NCBI GenBank assembly: GCA_965204925.1 | Contig: OZ242021.1 | Span: forward strand, 930,001-994,000 | Direction of reading: 5' to 3' | DNA length: 64,000 nucleotides | From: G963663315 sp965204925 | GTDB taxonomy: Bacteria; Pseudomonadota; Gammaproteobacteria; Arenicellales; Poriferihabitantaceae | Shown here: piece after piece, positions 26,126 through 34,229 of the stretch | Layout of the letters: the number at the start of each line of letters is the position of its first letter | How positions within the stretch are numbered: the first letter of the stretch is position 1 | The notes under the pieces: generated by a model | Database searches by the model: none | What the model was told of the DNA's origin: nothing | The model's input: only the letters and a program-made list of their open reading frames with translations | Program-made: the position numbers and the translations under genes

Positions 26126-27003
26126 CTTCTCCGATCTTTTTCGTTTGTGGCACACCAAGTGATCGGTATGGATTCGAATACATAACGCTCGACGGACGGC
26201 AACTTCCAGAACAGGCAACCAAGCACTTGGACACCAACCGAACTGAAAAAAATCCCCAAGGCAAGGGGGCGACGCATTTCTTCTATCATGACGGACGGGA
26301 GGGTTGGGCGATTTACGCAGAATATCGCTCAATCCACCCCAAAGACACAGATTACAACCGTGGCGCATTCATCGCTGTGGGCTGCTGGTCAAGCACAGCA
26401 CTTGCTCCTGACCAAGCAATAGAAGCCTTGCTCCGTATCGAAAATATCCATCGCGAACTCAAGAAAAAGCGTCACCCGGACCGCGATTCGTTCCTCCCCG
26501 AATTTCAGTTAAGTGCATATGTGGCGCCGACTCACGTCACAATGCTGGGTTCCGAAAAAGTCGTTCGATTGCGGCTCGCCATTCTGTTCTGTCAAGCCAT
26601 AGCGGGCCATGGTACATACGGTGATCCTTTCAGAAACCTGATCCTTACATCCAATGAGACCTTGCAGGGCTCGCTCGCTCGACTTTGCCCGCCCGCACCG
26701 AAAATACCCGATCCTCCCGACACAAGAAACTGGGGGGCAAGATTGTACAAGGTGGCACAGGACGCTCCGCGCACAGGACCGCAGATACGCCGAGAACTCC
26801 AAAGACTACCGAAAGACAAGTTTGCAAAAATAACCAAACTCCTGGAACGGATTGCCAATGAGGTCAAAACGCCCTCCGGCACTGGCAGTGAATGGTACCA
26901 CCTGACGACCGAGGGAATTATCCTTTTCATATTTGGCACAACGATTGGAGTAGCAGCCACATTAGCTATGGTCCTGATAATACAACTTTTTCAAAGCACA
27001 TGA
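26107..27003 (+). CDS. Tail-anchored protein of unknown function (GTPase module, gene 3)
   Basis: 298 aa from ATG 26107, overlapping the GTPase gene by 19 bp. The N-terminal ~200 residues form a globular domain (PIFFVCGTPSDRYGFEYI, then HFFYHDGREGWAIYAEY and FIAVGCWSS) not recognised by me; a charged linker follows. A single hydrophobic helix at the extreme C-terminus (IILFIFGTTIGVAATLAMV) makes it a tail-anchored membrane protein. The tight overlaps indicate a fixed three-gene unit. The function is unknown; sensing or effector roles are both possible. Confidence 0.7.
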   Translation: MVNNELTSPIFFVCGTPSDRYGFEYITLDGRQLPEQATKHLDTNRTEKNPQGKGATHFFYHDGREGWAIYAEYRSIHPKDTDYNRGAFIAVGCWSSTALAPDQAIEALLRIENIHRELKKKRHPDRDSFLPEFQLSAYVAPTHVTMLGSEKVVRLRLAILFCQAIAGHGTYGDPFRNLILTSNETLQGSLARLCPPAPKIPDPPDTRNWGARLYKVAQDAPRTGPQIRRELQRLPKDKFAKITKLLERIANEVKTPSGTGSEWYHLTTEGIILFIFGTTIGVAATLAMVLIIQLFQST

Positions 27004-27168
27004 TTAGCTATTCCTATTCTTGGACGGCTGAGATGACGGATTCACATCGTAGACAGGATATTTCGGACCACATATGGCCCCTTGTTGGTGGGCCGGGCCT
27101 ACTACACCAATCACCATCGTGGCGTACTGCACTGAGCAAGAGATAGAGCCGATGATTCCGTCGATTTG
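27004..27168. other. Convergent intergenic spacer
   Basis: 165 bp between the end of the GTPase module and the convergent zinc-ribbon gene. I see no gene, repeat or convincing terminator hairpin. Confidence 0.4.
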
Positions 27169-28089
27169 TCACCCCAGCACGCAACTGGCTTGGCAGGCCG
27201 TTTCGTCAGCGAGTCTCTGATCCTGCTCGCTGAGATGACCGCGAAGTGCCAATTGATGTGGGATTGACATTTCTGCTGTAGATAGCTGAGATAGAAATAC
27301 CGCTGTGAGTTGCCTGGAAATATCTTCCGGTGTAGTCTTGAATTTTTCAGCCAGGAAAGCTTTCAAGCGACCTTCATTGAGTACCTTAAAGCCATTGGTC
27401 CGATCAAACTCCTTAAATCTGTCCCGGTTGCCCATCCGTGCGGTATAAACTTGCTCTTGTTCAGGAGTGATTATAACGTTTGAAGCATTTACATATGTCC
27501 ATACTTTGCCGGTACATTCATCTCCGCTTATGCCACACTTATCCGGTGCATAGTCCAATCGTGCAATAGAAAAGTCCGCCGGCTCGAAAGGGAGTAAAGA
27601 TACGATGATAAATTGTGCGTGGTGCTCCCGCCACTTCAGCAAAGCTGCTTCCATAAGGGTTGCAGTACGGTCTTCCTGTGTTAGGGCATCAGGCGCTACG
27701 ATACTGACTCTTCTTCGTGAGCGATTCAAAAAACTGATATCTTCATCCTTAACAACCCGAAACTCATGTGCGTTCCATTCCGACTCCAGCATGCCCGGAT
27801 TCTGATCTTCCGGAGCTGGTAATTCAATTCCCCCTGTGGCTTTATCTGCAACCACTTCTCCCGTTGATGGTATAGCTTTGGAGCTTTTAGACATTGTTTT
27901 CACGGTTTCCGGCTCCTGATCTGAGGCGAACATTCCGATAACCACGATAGCTAAGAATATCCAAAGTAATCCTTTCAATACCTTCCGCTTTGGCCTGGGC
28001 TTGCTGGCTATGGGGGCTTTGACTCCACAATGAGGGCAGAATTTGGCAGCTTGCCCAACATTCTTGCTACACTTCCGACAAGATAACAT
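27169..28089 (-). CDS. Zinc-ribbon, single-pass membrane protein of unknown function
   Basis: 306 aa. It opens with a zinc ribbon (MLSCRKCSKNVG and FCPHCGVK; two CxxC pairs), then a basic stretch and one transmembrane helix (GLLWIFLAIVVIGMF, ~residues 38-54). The remainder is extracytoplasmic or soluble. The C-terminal ~130 residues have no motif I can name; ECTGKVWTYVNASNVI and a C-terminal CQASCVLG are notable. ATG 28089 is preferred to the upstream in-frame ATG 28143 because it starts the zinc ribbon directly. It lies 95 bp downstream of the PP2C gene on the same strand. Confidence 0.6.
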   Translation of the reverse strand: MLSCRKCSKNVGQAAKFCPHCGVKAPIASKPRPKRKVLKGLLWIFLAIVVIGMFASDQEPETVKTMSKSSKAIPSTGEVVADKATGGIELPAPEDQNPGMLESEWNAHEFRVVKDEDISFLNRSRRRVSIVAPDALTQEDRTATLMEAALLKWREHHAQFIIVSLLPFEPADFSIARLDYAPDKCGISGDECTGKVWTYVNASNVIITPEQEQVYTARMGNRDRFKEFDRTNGFKVLNEGRLKAFLAEKFKTTPEDISRQLTAVFLSQLSTAEMSIPHQLALRGHLSEQDQRLADETACQASCVLG

Positions 28090-28184
28090 CTTCGCTTTAA
28101 CTATAAAACCAGTGAAAATCGGGACACTTGGCCATTGTTCCATTACAACCAGTTACAGACTCCCATTGAGTCGCCACCCACCCC

Positions 28185-28961
28185 TCACCGGATCATGACC
28201 ACCACAACGGTAACATTGTCGGGAGCCCCTCCGGCCAGACAGTCACCGACCAGGGCATCCACATAGCGCTCGGGGGCAGGCAGGTCGCGGGCAAGTATTT
28301 CGGTAATTTGATAGTCCTTCAATACTCTGTCAAGCCCGTCCGAACACAGTAAAAGCAAGTCGCCGGGAATTACCTCATGGCACAGATACTCCGGTTCGCA
28401 TTCCTGATTGGGCCCCAGCGCCCGCTCCAGTGAATGCCAAGCCTGCCACGGTACGCGAGCGTCCGGGTCGGCGCGTAAAAGACGCCCGGCCCGGGTATGA
28501 TCATCGGTCATCTGTACGAGAGCGCCATCGCGCCACCGATAGTATCTGGAGTCGCCGATATGTCCGGAAACCAGCCGCCGCGTTGTCCTGTCGATATGAA
28601 CCGCGGTCAGGGTAGTCCCCATACCGCAGACACGGCTATGCTTCTGGCCGTGGGCATGCACCACGGCGTGGGTTGCCTGGAAGGCCTCCGCCATGATTTT
28701 TTCATCCATATGCGCGGCAGAATCCCGTTCATTCGAGTCCACAACAAACTCGGTGAGGGCGACCGCGGCAAACTCGCTGGCGACATCACCGCCAAGATGC
28801 CCGCCCAAGCCATCGGCAACAAGCGCCCAGCCGGCATGGGCGTTTTCTTCCAGATAAAAACAGTCCTCGTTATTGTCACGCTCACAACCGACATCGGTGC
28901 GTCCAGCCATGACAAATTCCAGTAGCTTTTCTTCTTCGACAGCTGAGTTTTCTTTCGGCAT
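28185..28961 (-). CDS. PP2C-family serine/threonine protein phosphatase
   Basis: 258 aa soluble PPM/PP2C phosphatase (Stp1/PrpC-like), which dephosphorylates Ser/Thr using two metals. All hallmark motifs are visible: GRTDVGCERDNNEDC, VADGLGGHLGGDVAS, GMGTTLTAVHI, GHIGDSRYYRW, MTDDHTRAGRLL, CSDGLDRVL and GAPDNVTVVVV. ATG 28961 is selected from an open frame reaching 29123 because the family homology starts a few residues later. No cognate Ser/Thr kinase gene is present in the window. Confidence 0.9.
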   Translation of the reverse strand: MPKENSAVEEEKLLEFVMAGRTDVGCERDNNEDCFYLEENAHAGWALVADGLGGHLGGDVASEFAAVALTEFVVDSNERDSAAHMDEKIMAEAFQATHAVVHAHGQKHSRVCGMGTTLTAVHIDRTTRRLVSGHIGDSRYYRWRDGALVQMTDDHTRAGRLLRADPDARVPWQAWHSLERALGPNQECEPEYLCHEVIPGDLLLLCSDGLDRVLKDYQITEILARDLPAPERYVDALVGDCLAGGAPDNVTVVVVMIR

Positions 28962-29332
28962 GGTAATTTCCGGGTAGTTGCGCTGGCCCCGGGAGGCTTG
29001 CGCGTTACAGGGGGAGTCAGGGCGAATCCATAGAGCTTTTTCGGCTGTTTTTCGGGGGATACTGATTACAGGTGCCACATTATACCAGATAAAACACGGG
29101 AAGGGGGCACTGTGCCGGCCCAATGATTTTCAATTCGGACTCCCGGAGGTTCTCGCTCCGACGGGTGGCGGGGTTTCGCCCGGCCTCCCTGATCGGCCTC
29201 CCGCGCCCGCCCGGAGCCCTCCGCCTCTTGTCCCCATTCCTGGTGATCGACACAGTCTGTGGTCTTCCAGAGCCCGGCTCCGGTTGGTCTGCTTCGGTTG
29301 TCCTTGCTCGAATGTCTGTCGTCAGGACCGCG
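28962..29332. other. Intergenic region between PP2C gene and RM leader
   Basis: About 370 bp upstream of the PP2C gene. Short open frames exist on both strands, but none has a start, Shine-Dalgarno or protein signature I can support. The segment 29140-29330 is rich in proline/arginine codons in all frames, as expected of GC-rich non-coding DNA. Confidence 0.4.
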
Positions 29333-29528
29333 CCCAAATCGGGGAAATCAGGCCGTCGCGGCTTTGCCGCGTGCGGTCGAGCAAGCCATCCTGCGCGAAC
29401 GCGGCGAAGCCGATTCCGGACAGAACCGGCTCAAGGCACTCGCTCACAAAGGATTTCAATGGTACAGTTCGCCAATTAACCAGAGATGTTCAACGTCCCG
29501 AGTATTGCATTTTCGCAATTCAAACCGC
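29333..29528 (+). repeat. Leader repeat, copy A (upstream of hsdM)
   Basis: About 195 bp that align end to end with 33431-33628, with the best block cactcgctcacaaaggattt (29437 onward) and further shared blocks around ccgtcgcggct and aattcaaaccgcg. Each copy ends just upstream of the first gene of one half of the RM locus, so it probably carries the promoter or leader. I see no terminal inverted repeats. Confidence 0.75.
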
Positions 29529-29536
29529 GTTTTTCA

Positions 29537-31531
29537 ATGACCCTGGAGAGTATGGTCGACCACATCAACTTCGTGAACCTGATCTGGCAGATCGCCGATC
29601 TGCTGCGCGGCCCCTATCGACCGCCGCAATACGAGCGCGTCATGCTGCCGATGACGGTTTTGCGCCGCTTCGATTGCGTTCTGGCTCCCACCAAGGCGAA
29701 GGTGCTCGCGGATTACGGGCGGCTGAAGGACCGCCTGGACGGCGAGGCGCTGGACGCCAGGCTTGACGCATCGGCGGGTCAGCGTTTCCACAACCACTCA
29801 CCGCTTGATTTCGGCCGGCTGAAGGGCGACCCGGACAACATCGCCCGGCACCTCGTGAGCTACATCCAGGGTTTCTCGTCCAGTGTGCGCGGCATCTTCG
29901 AGTATTTCGAGTTCGAGAACGAGATCGAGAGGATGCGCGAGGCGAACATCCTCTACCTCGTGGTGTCGAAGTTCGCCGATGTGGATCTGCACCCGGAGAG
30001 AGTGCCCAACCGGCAGATGGGGCTCATCTTCGAAAACCTGATCCGCCGCTTCAACGAACTGGCCAACGAGACCGCCGGCGACCACTTCACGCCGCGCGAG
30101 GTGATCCAGCTCATGGTGAACATCCTGTTCATCGACGACGACGAGTTGCTCGCGACCCCCGGGACGGCGCGCACGCTGCTCGATCCGGCCTGCGGCACCG
30201 GTGGCATGCTGGCCGAGGCGCAGAACTATCTTCGCGACCACCACGCGCAGGCCCGGCTCTTCGTCTACGGCCAGGACTACAACAAGCGCGCCTTCGCCAC
30301 CGCCGCCTCGGACATGCTGATGAAGCAGGTGGATCACAACGGCGGCGGCGACAACATCCGCTTCGGCGACAGTCTGACCGATGACCGGTTCGGCGACCGG
30401 ACCTTCGACTATTTCCTCACCAATCCACCTTTCGGGGTGGATTGGAAGAAGCAGCAGAAGGAAATCCGTCGTGAGCACGAACAGGAGGGCTTTTCCGGGC
30501 GTTTCGGCGCCGGCCTGCCACGGGTGAGCGACGGCTCGCTCCTCTTTCTCCAACACATGGCGGCAAAGTTCGAGAGAGTCGCGCCGGACGAACGCAAGCA
30601 CGGCTCGCGCCTCGCCGTCGTGCTCAGCGGCTCACCGCTGTTCGCAGGCGGCGCGGGCTCGGGCGAAAGTGAAATCCGCCGTTGGCTGATCGAGAACGAC
30701 TGGCTCGAAGCCATCGTCGCCCTGCCGGAGCAGATGTTCTACAACACCGGCATCGGCACCTATGTCTGGATCGTCACCAACCGCAAGGAGCGGCGGCGCA
30801 AAGGGAAGATACAGCTCGTCGACGCGCGTGAGACATGGACGCCGGGCGGCAGTCCCGAGAGCAAGCGCAGCCTGGGCGACAAGCGCCGTCACCTTTCGGA
30901 AGAACAGACAGACGGGATCGTGCGTCTCTACGGGCGCTTCGAGGACGGCGACCGTTCGAAGCTCTTCGACAATGCCGATTTCGGCTACACCCGTATCACG
31001 GTCGAACGCCCGCTGCGCCTGCGCTACCGAATGACGGTCGAGGACAAGGCACGCTTTCTCGATGCCTGTCCTCATCTTCTGGACGATGTGCAGGCCATTG
31101 ACAAGGCACTTGGGCGAAAGCCCATGAACGACTGGAACGTCGTGTGGGGTCGCATCGCGGGCCTGCTGTGCAGGCGGGGGGCGCGGTGGACACAGAAGGA
31201 ACGGAAGCTCTTTCGCGATGTCTTCGCCGTAACGAACCCTGATGCCGCGCCGGTTCTCAAGGGCGCCGACGAATACGAACCCGATTCGGCGTTGCGGGAT
31301 TTCGAGAACGTGCCGCTCAAGCAGAATATCGATGACTATTTTGAGCGTGAGGTCCGCCCCCATGTTCCCGACGCCTGGATGGACCGCGACAAGGACCGGG
31401 TCGGCTACGAAGTCTCCTTCAATCGACATTTCTACAAATATACACCGCCGCGCCCGCTGGCGGCGATTGACGCGGACCTGCGGAAGGCGGAGGAAGAGAT
31501 CGTACGGTTATTTCGGGAGGTGGTGGGGTGA
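29537..31531 (+). CDS. hsdM: Type I restriction-modification system, methyltransferase subunit
   Basis: 664 aa N6-adenine methyltransferase subunit of a type I RM complex. Seen: the HsdM N-terminal helical domain (DHINFVNLIWQIADLLRG), the SAM-binding LLDPACGTGGMLAEA near residue 215, and the catalytic NPPF (YFLTNPPFGVDW) near 295. The end of the leader repeat lies just upstream; ATG 29537 or ATG 29552 are the plausible starts. Its TGA overlaps the GTG of hsdS (GTGA). Codons are strikingly G/C-ending compared with the preceding GTPase module, a sign of different ancestry. Confidence 0.92.
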   Translation: MTLESMVDHINFVNLIWQIADLLRGPYRPPQYERVMLPMTVLRRFDCVLAPTKAKVLADYGRLKDRLDGEALDARLDASAGQRFHNHSPLDFGRLKGDPDNIARHLVSYIQGFSSSVRGIFEYFEFENEIERMREANILYLVVSKFADVDLHPERVPNRQMGLIFENLIRRFNELANETAGDHFTPREVIQLMVNILFIDDDELLATPGTARTLLDPACGTGGMLAEAQNYLRDHHAQARLFVYGQDYNKRAFATAASDMLMKQVDHNGGGDNIRFGDSLTDDRFGDRTFDYFLTNPPFGVDWKKQQKEIRREHEQEGFSGRFGAGLPRVSDGSLLFLQHMAAKFERVAPDERKHGSRLAVVLSGSPLFAGGAGSGESEIRRWLIENDWLEAIVALPEQMFYNTGIGTYVWIVTNRKERRRKGKIQLVDARETWTPGGSPESKRSLGDKRRHLSEEQTDGIVRLYGRFEDGDRSKLFDNADFGYTRITVERPLRLRYRMTVEDKARFLDACPHLLDDVQAIDKALGRKPMNDWNVVWGRIAGLLCRRGARWTQKERKLFRDVFAVTNPDAAPVLKGADEYEPDSALRDFENVPLKQNIDDYFEREVRPHVPDAWMDRDKDRVGYEVSFNRHFYKYTPPRPLAAIDADLRKAEEEIVRLFREVVG

Positions 31532-32748
31532 GCCGACTAGAATCCGATTGGCCTGAAGTGCGATTCAGATACTTGGCAGAAGTGCAAAAAGGCACACTGC
31601 CTCCTTCGACAATGAGCTCAAGCCAAGATTATGGCCTGCTGCCCTATCTGACTATGAATTATCTGCGTGGAGAGGATAGCGAGCCAAGCCTCGTTCCTGC
31701 TGGCCTATCGGCCCTTTTAGCATCCGAGAATTCCACTTTGCTTTTGTGGGATGGATCAAACGCGGGAGAATTTTTATCGGCTAAACGAGGGGTTGTTTCG
31801 TCAACATCTGCGCTGGTTACCCCGAGAGGAGTTGATGAAAGATTTTTTTATTATGCTTGTAAAAGCAAGGAAGATCAGATCAAGGCAGAATCCGTAGGTA
31901 TGGGAATCCCCCACGTTGACGGAGATTCTCTTGCGAACATCGCCATCCGATTACCACCACCTCCACAACAACGCTCCATCGCCGACTATCTCGACCGGAA
32001 GACGGCTCGGTTGGACGCGCTGGTCGCGGCAAAGGAACGAGTGCTGAAGCTGCTGGCAGAGAAGCGGCAGGCGGTCATTGCACGAGCGGTCACACGAGGA
32101 ATCGACCCCGATGCAACTCCTACGGGAGGTGGCGGGATGACCCCACAGGCTGTTGTTACCCCGTTTCCCACCAAGCGCTTGAAGTATGTTGTTTCTTTAG
32201 CGGCGGTCACGAGTCGAAGCAATCGAGAACGGAAGCCTTTTATCGGACTGGAAGACATTGTCTCGTGGACAGGAGGACTCTCCCCCGCCTTCTCAGTTAA
32301 CGGAGGCGCCGAAGACGATTCGCTCGGCAATATCTTCGAGCCTGGAGATGTACTCTTCGGAAAGCTAAGGCCCTATCTCGCAAAAGTATGGGTAGCAGAG
32401 TTTCCGGGGAGATCTACGGGCGAATGTCTCGTCATGACACCGGTTGGGATCGAGCCTCGATTTCTGGGCTATGTCTGCCTCGACCGTAGTTTTATAGACG
32501 CGGTAGATGCAGCAACGTTCGGCTCCAAGATGCCGAGAGCCGAGTGGGGCTTTATCGGGGACATGCAGATTCCAATGCCGGGACGGCGAGAGCAGCGCAC
32601 CATTGCCGACTATCTCGACCGGGAGACGGCGCGGCTGGACGCGCTTACGGTGAAGATCGAAGATACTGTGACCCTTCTCAGGGAACGCCGCGCCGCTCTG
32701 GTTGCCGGCACAGTTACGGGCCTGATCAACGTGGAGTGCGCAGCATGA
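31528..32748 (+). CDS. hsdS: Type I restriction-modification system, specificity subunit
   Basis: 406 aa. It selects the bipartite DNA target of the HsdR2M2S complex. Two target-recognition domains are each followed by a near-repeated coiled-coil conserved region: QQRSIADYLDRKTARLDAL near residue 150 and EQRTIADYLDRETARLDAL near 355. Codon use and GC are lower within the recognition domains (for example 31590-31960), typical of domain shuffling. It starts at GTG 31528 and overlaps the ATPase gene by ATGA. Confidence 0.92.
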   Translation: MSRLESDWPEVRFRYLAEVQKGTLPPSTMSSSQDYGLLPYLTMNYLRGEDSEPSLVPAGLSALLASENSTLLLWDGSNAGEFLSAKRGVVSSTSALVTPRGVDERFFYYACKSKEDQIKAESVGMGIPHVDGDSLANIAIRLPPPPQQRSIADYLDRKTARLDALVAAKERVLKLLAEKRQAVIARAVTRGIDPDATPTGGGGMTPQAVVTPFPTKRLKYVVSLAAVTSRSNRERKPFIGLEDIVSWTGGLSPAFSVNGGAEDDSLGNIFEPGDVLFGKLRPYLAKVWVAEFPGRSTGECLVMTPVGIEPRFLGYVCLDRSFIDAVDAATFGSKMPRAEWGFIGDMQIPMPGRREQRTIADYLDRETARLDALTVKIEDTVTLLRERRAALVAGTVTGLINVECAA

Positions 32749-33530
32749 GGATTGCACGACTCAAGCTGGCGAATGTTCGCGCCATCAAGGCGACGGAGTT
32801 CCGCTTCCGGCCGGGCTTCAACCTCATTGTCGGGGTCAACGGCGTCGGAAAGACCACGGTTCTCGATTCGTTGGCCGTCTGCCTGTCCGCAGCCGTCAGG
32901 GAAGCCAACAAGCTGCGAGGCGGTGCGGTGTCCTTCGACATGGCGGATATCCGCATGGACGCGGATGCGCTCGATGTCGAGTGCGAGATCGAGGACAGTG
33001 GGGAGAACGCGCGGTATGGCTATGCGGTCCACAAGTCTCGCGACAACGCCGTGCCGCTGAAAGAAAAGTCAGAAATGCCCCGCGAACAAGTGGTCGACAC
33101 CCCCGACAGGGCGGAGTTTGTCGGGAAGCCGCCTGTGGCCAAGTTTGAATCCGGCGGCCGCCCCATGGCAATCCTGTTCTCGACCAACCGCGCCGCGCCG
33201 TCACGACGCGGACCACCAAAAAGCGCAACCTTGGGCGGCGTCAGTGCTGCGTTTGCCAATGCCCTCTCGAAGCATCGCGGTCTGGTGACTGAACCGGAAA
33301 CTCTCGCAAATGCAGCGATAGACTCCGCCTCTGGACGAGGAGAAAGTGTACCCAAGACGTGCGATAATCCCCACCGAAGCTATTATATGCTATGGGCGGT
33401 TTTACAAACGATGCTTCTGGCGGAAAAGGCCCCCGAACAGGGGAATCGGACCGTCGCGGCTCCGCCATGTTCATTCGGACAAGCTCTCCCTCCCGAGCGC
33501 GACGGAGCCAATCCCGGCAGAACTGCCTGA
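32745..33530 (+). pseudogene. SMC/RecF-like AAA ATPase, C-terminally truncated
   Basis: The frame starts at ATG 32745 (ATGA overlap with hsdS): MRIARLKLANVRAI, then the Walker A loop GVNGVGKTTVLDSL near residue 33, as in ATPases often carried inside type I RM operons. The ABC signature, Walker B and H-loop are all missing; the frame runs into the second leader repeat from about 33431 and ends at 33530. A full-length homologue would be roughly 400+ aa, so the gene has lost its 3' half, apparently at the repeat junction. Confidence 0.75.
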
Positions 33531-33628
33531 GACACTCGCCCACAAAGGATTTCAGTGGTACAGTCCATTCCCAATTCAAGTGGAGATATTCACCATCCCA
33601 AGTGTTGCACTTCGGAATTTAAACTGCG
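33431..33628 (+). repeat. Leader repeat, copy B (upstream of DUF433/DUF5615-hsdR)
   Basis: It aligns with 29333-29528 over its full length, with small indels (for example cactcgcccacaaaggattt at 33533). It overwrites the end of the truncated ATPase frame and stops 8 bp before the DUF433 start codon. Sharing the leader would give both halves of the RM locus the same transcriptional control. Confidence 0.75.
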
Positions 33629-33636
33629 GAGAAATT

Positions 33637-33864
33637 ATGAACTGGCGCGACTACATCACCGTGGACCCTGAAATTTGCCATGGCAAGGCGTGCATCTCGG
33701 GGACGCGCGTTCTGGTGACGACGGTGCTGGACAATCTGGCGGACGGTCTGGAGGCGGAGGACATCGCGAGGAGCTATCCGTCCGTTTCTCGCGAAGCGGT
33801 GCGTGCGACGCTTTGTTATGCCGCTGCCCTGGCCAACGAACGGATCGTAGCGCTCGGGCAGTAG
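33637..33864 (+). CDS. DUF433-domain protein (putative antitoxin)
   Basis: 75 aa small winged-helix-like protein of the DUF433 family: DYITVDPEICHGKACISGTR (parts) at the N-terminus, VLDNLADGLEAEDIARSYPS in the middle. These proteins usually accompany a DUF5615/PIN-like partner and are regarded as antitoxins. The start ATG 33637 follows the leader repeat; the partner gene begins 10 bp after its TAG stop. Confidence 0.85.
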   Translation: MNWRDYITVDPEICHGKACISGTRVLVTTVLDNLADGLEAEDIARSYPSVSREAVRATLCYAAALANERIVALGQ

Positions 33865-33874
33865 GATACTCGGC

Positions 33875-34228
33875 GTGCGGTTCAAGCTGGACGAGAACCT
33901 CCCTGTCGATCTGGCGGACATCTTTCGCGCGGCCGGGCACGATGCGGTGACCGCGCTCGACCAGAATCTCAAGGGCGCGCGGGATTCGGACCTTGCATCT
34001 GTCTGCATGCGCGAGGGCCGGGCCATCGTGACGCTTGATACGGACTTTGCGGACATCCGGATGTATCCACCTGACGCCTATCCCGGGCTCGTCGTCTTTC
34101 GGACGAACAGCCAGTCCCGCGACCATATCCTGAAAATCGGCGCCCGACTGCTCCATGTGTTGTCCGATGCGACGCTTGCCGGACAGCTCTGGATTGTCGA
34201 AGATTCACGGATACGGGTGCGGCAGTGA
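33875..34228 (+). CDS. DUF5615 PIN-like protein (putative toxin)
   Basis: 117 aa PIN-like fold (Mut7-C/DUF5615 type), inferred to be an RNase toxin partnered with the DUF433 protein. Acidic metal-binding candidates are visible: FKLDENLP near the N-terminus, GARDSDLASV near residue 36, and IVTLDTDFAD near 52-60. The start is GTG 33875. hsdR starts 1 bp after the stop codon, so the pair is embedded in the RM operon and co-transcribed with the nuclease. Confidence 0.82.
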   Translation: MRFKLDENLPVDLADIFRAAGHDAVTALDQNLKGARDSDLASVCMREGRAIVTLDTDFADIRMYPPDAYPGLVVFRTNSQSRDHILKIGARLLHVLSDATLAGQLWIVEDSRIRVRQ

Positions 34229-34229
34229 C

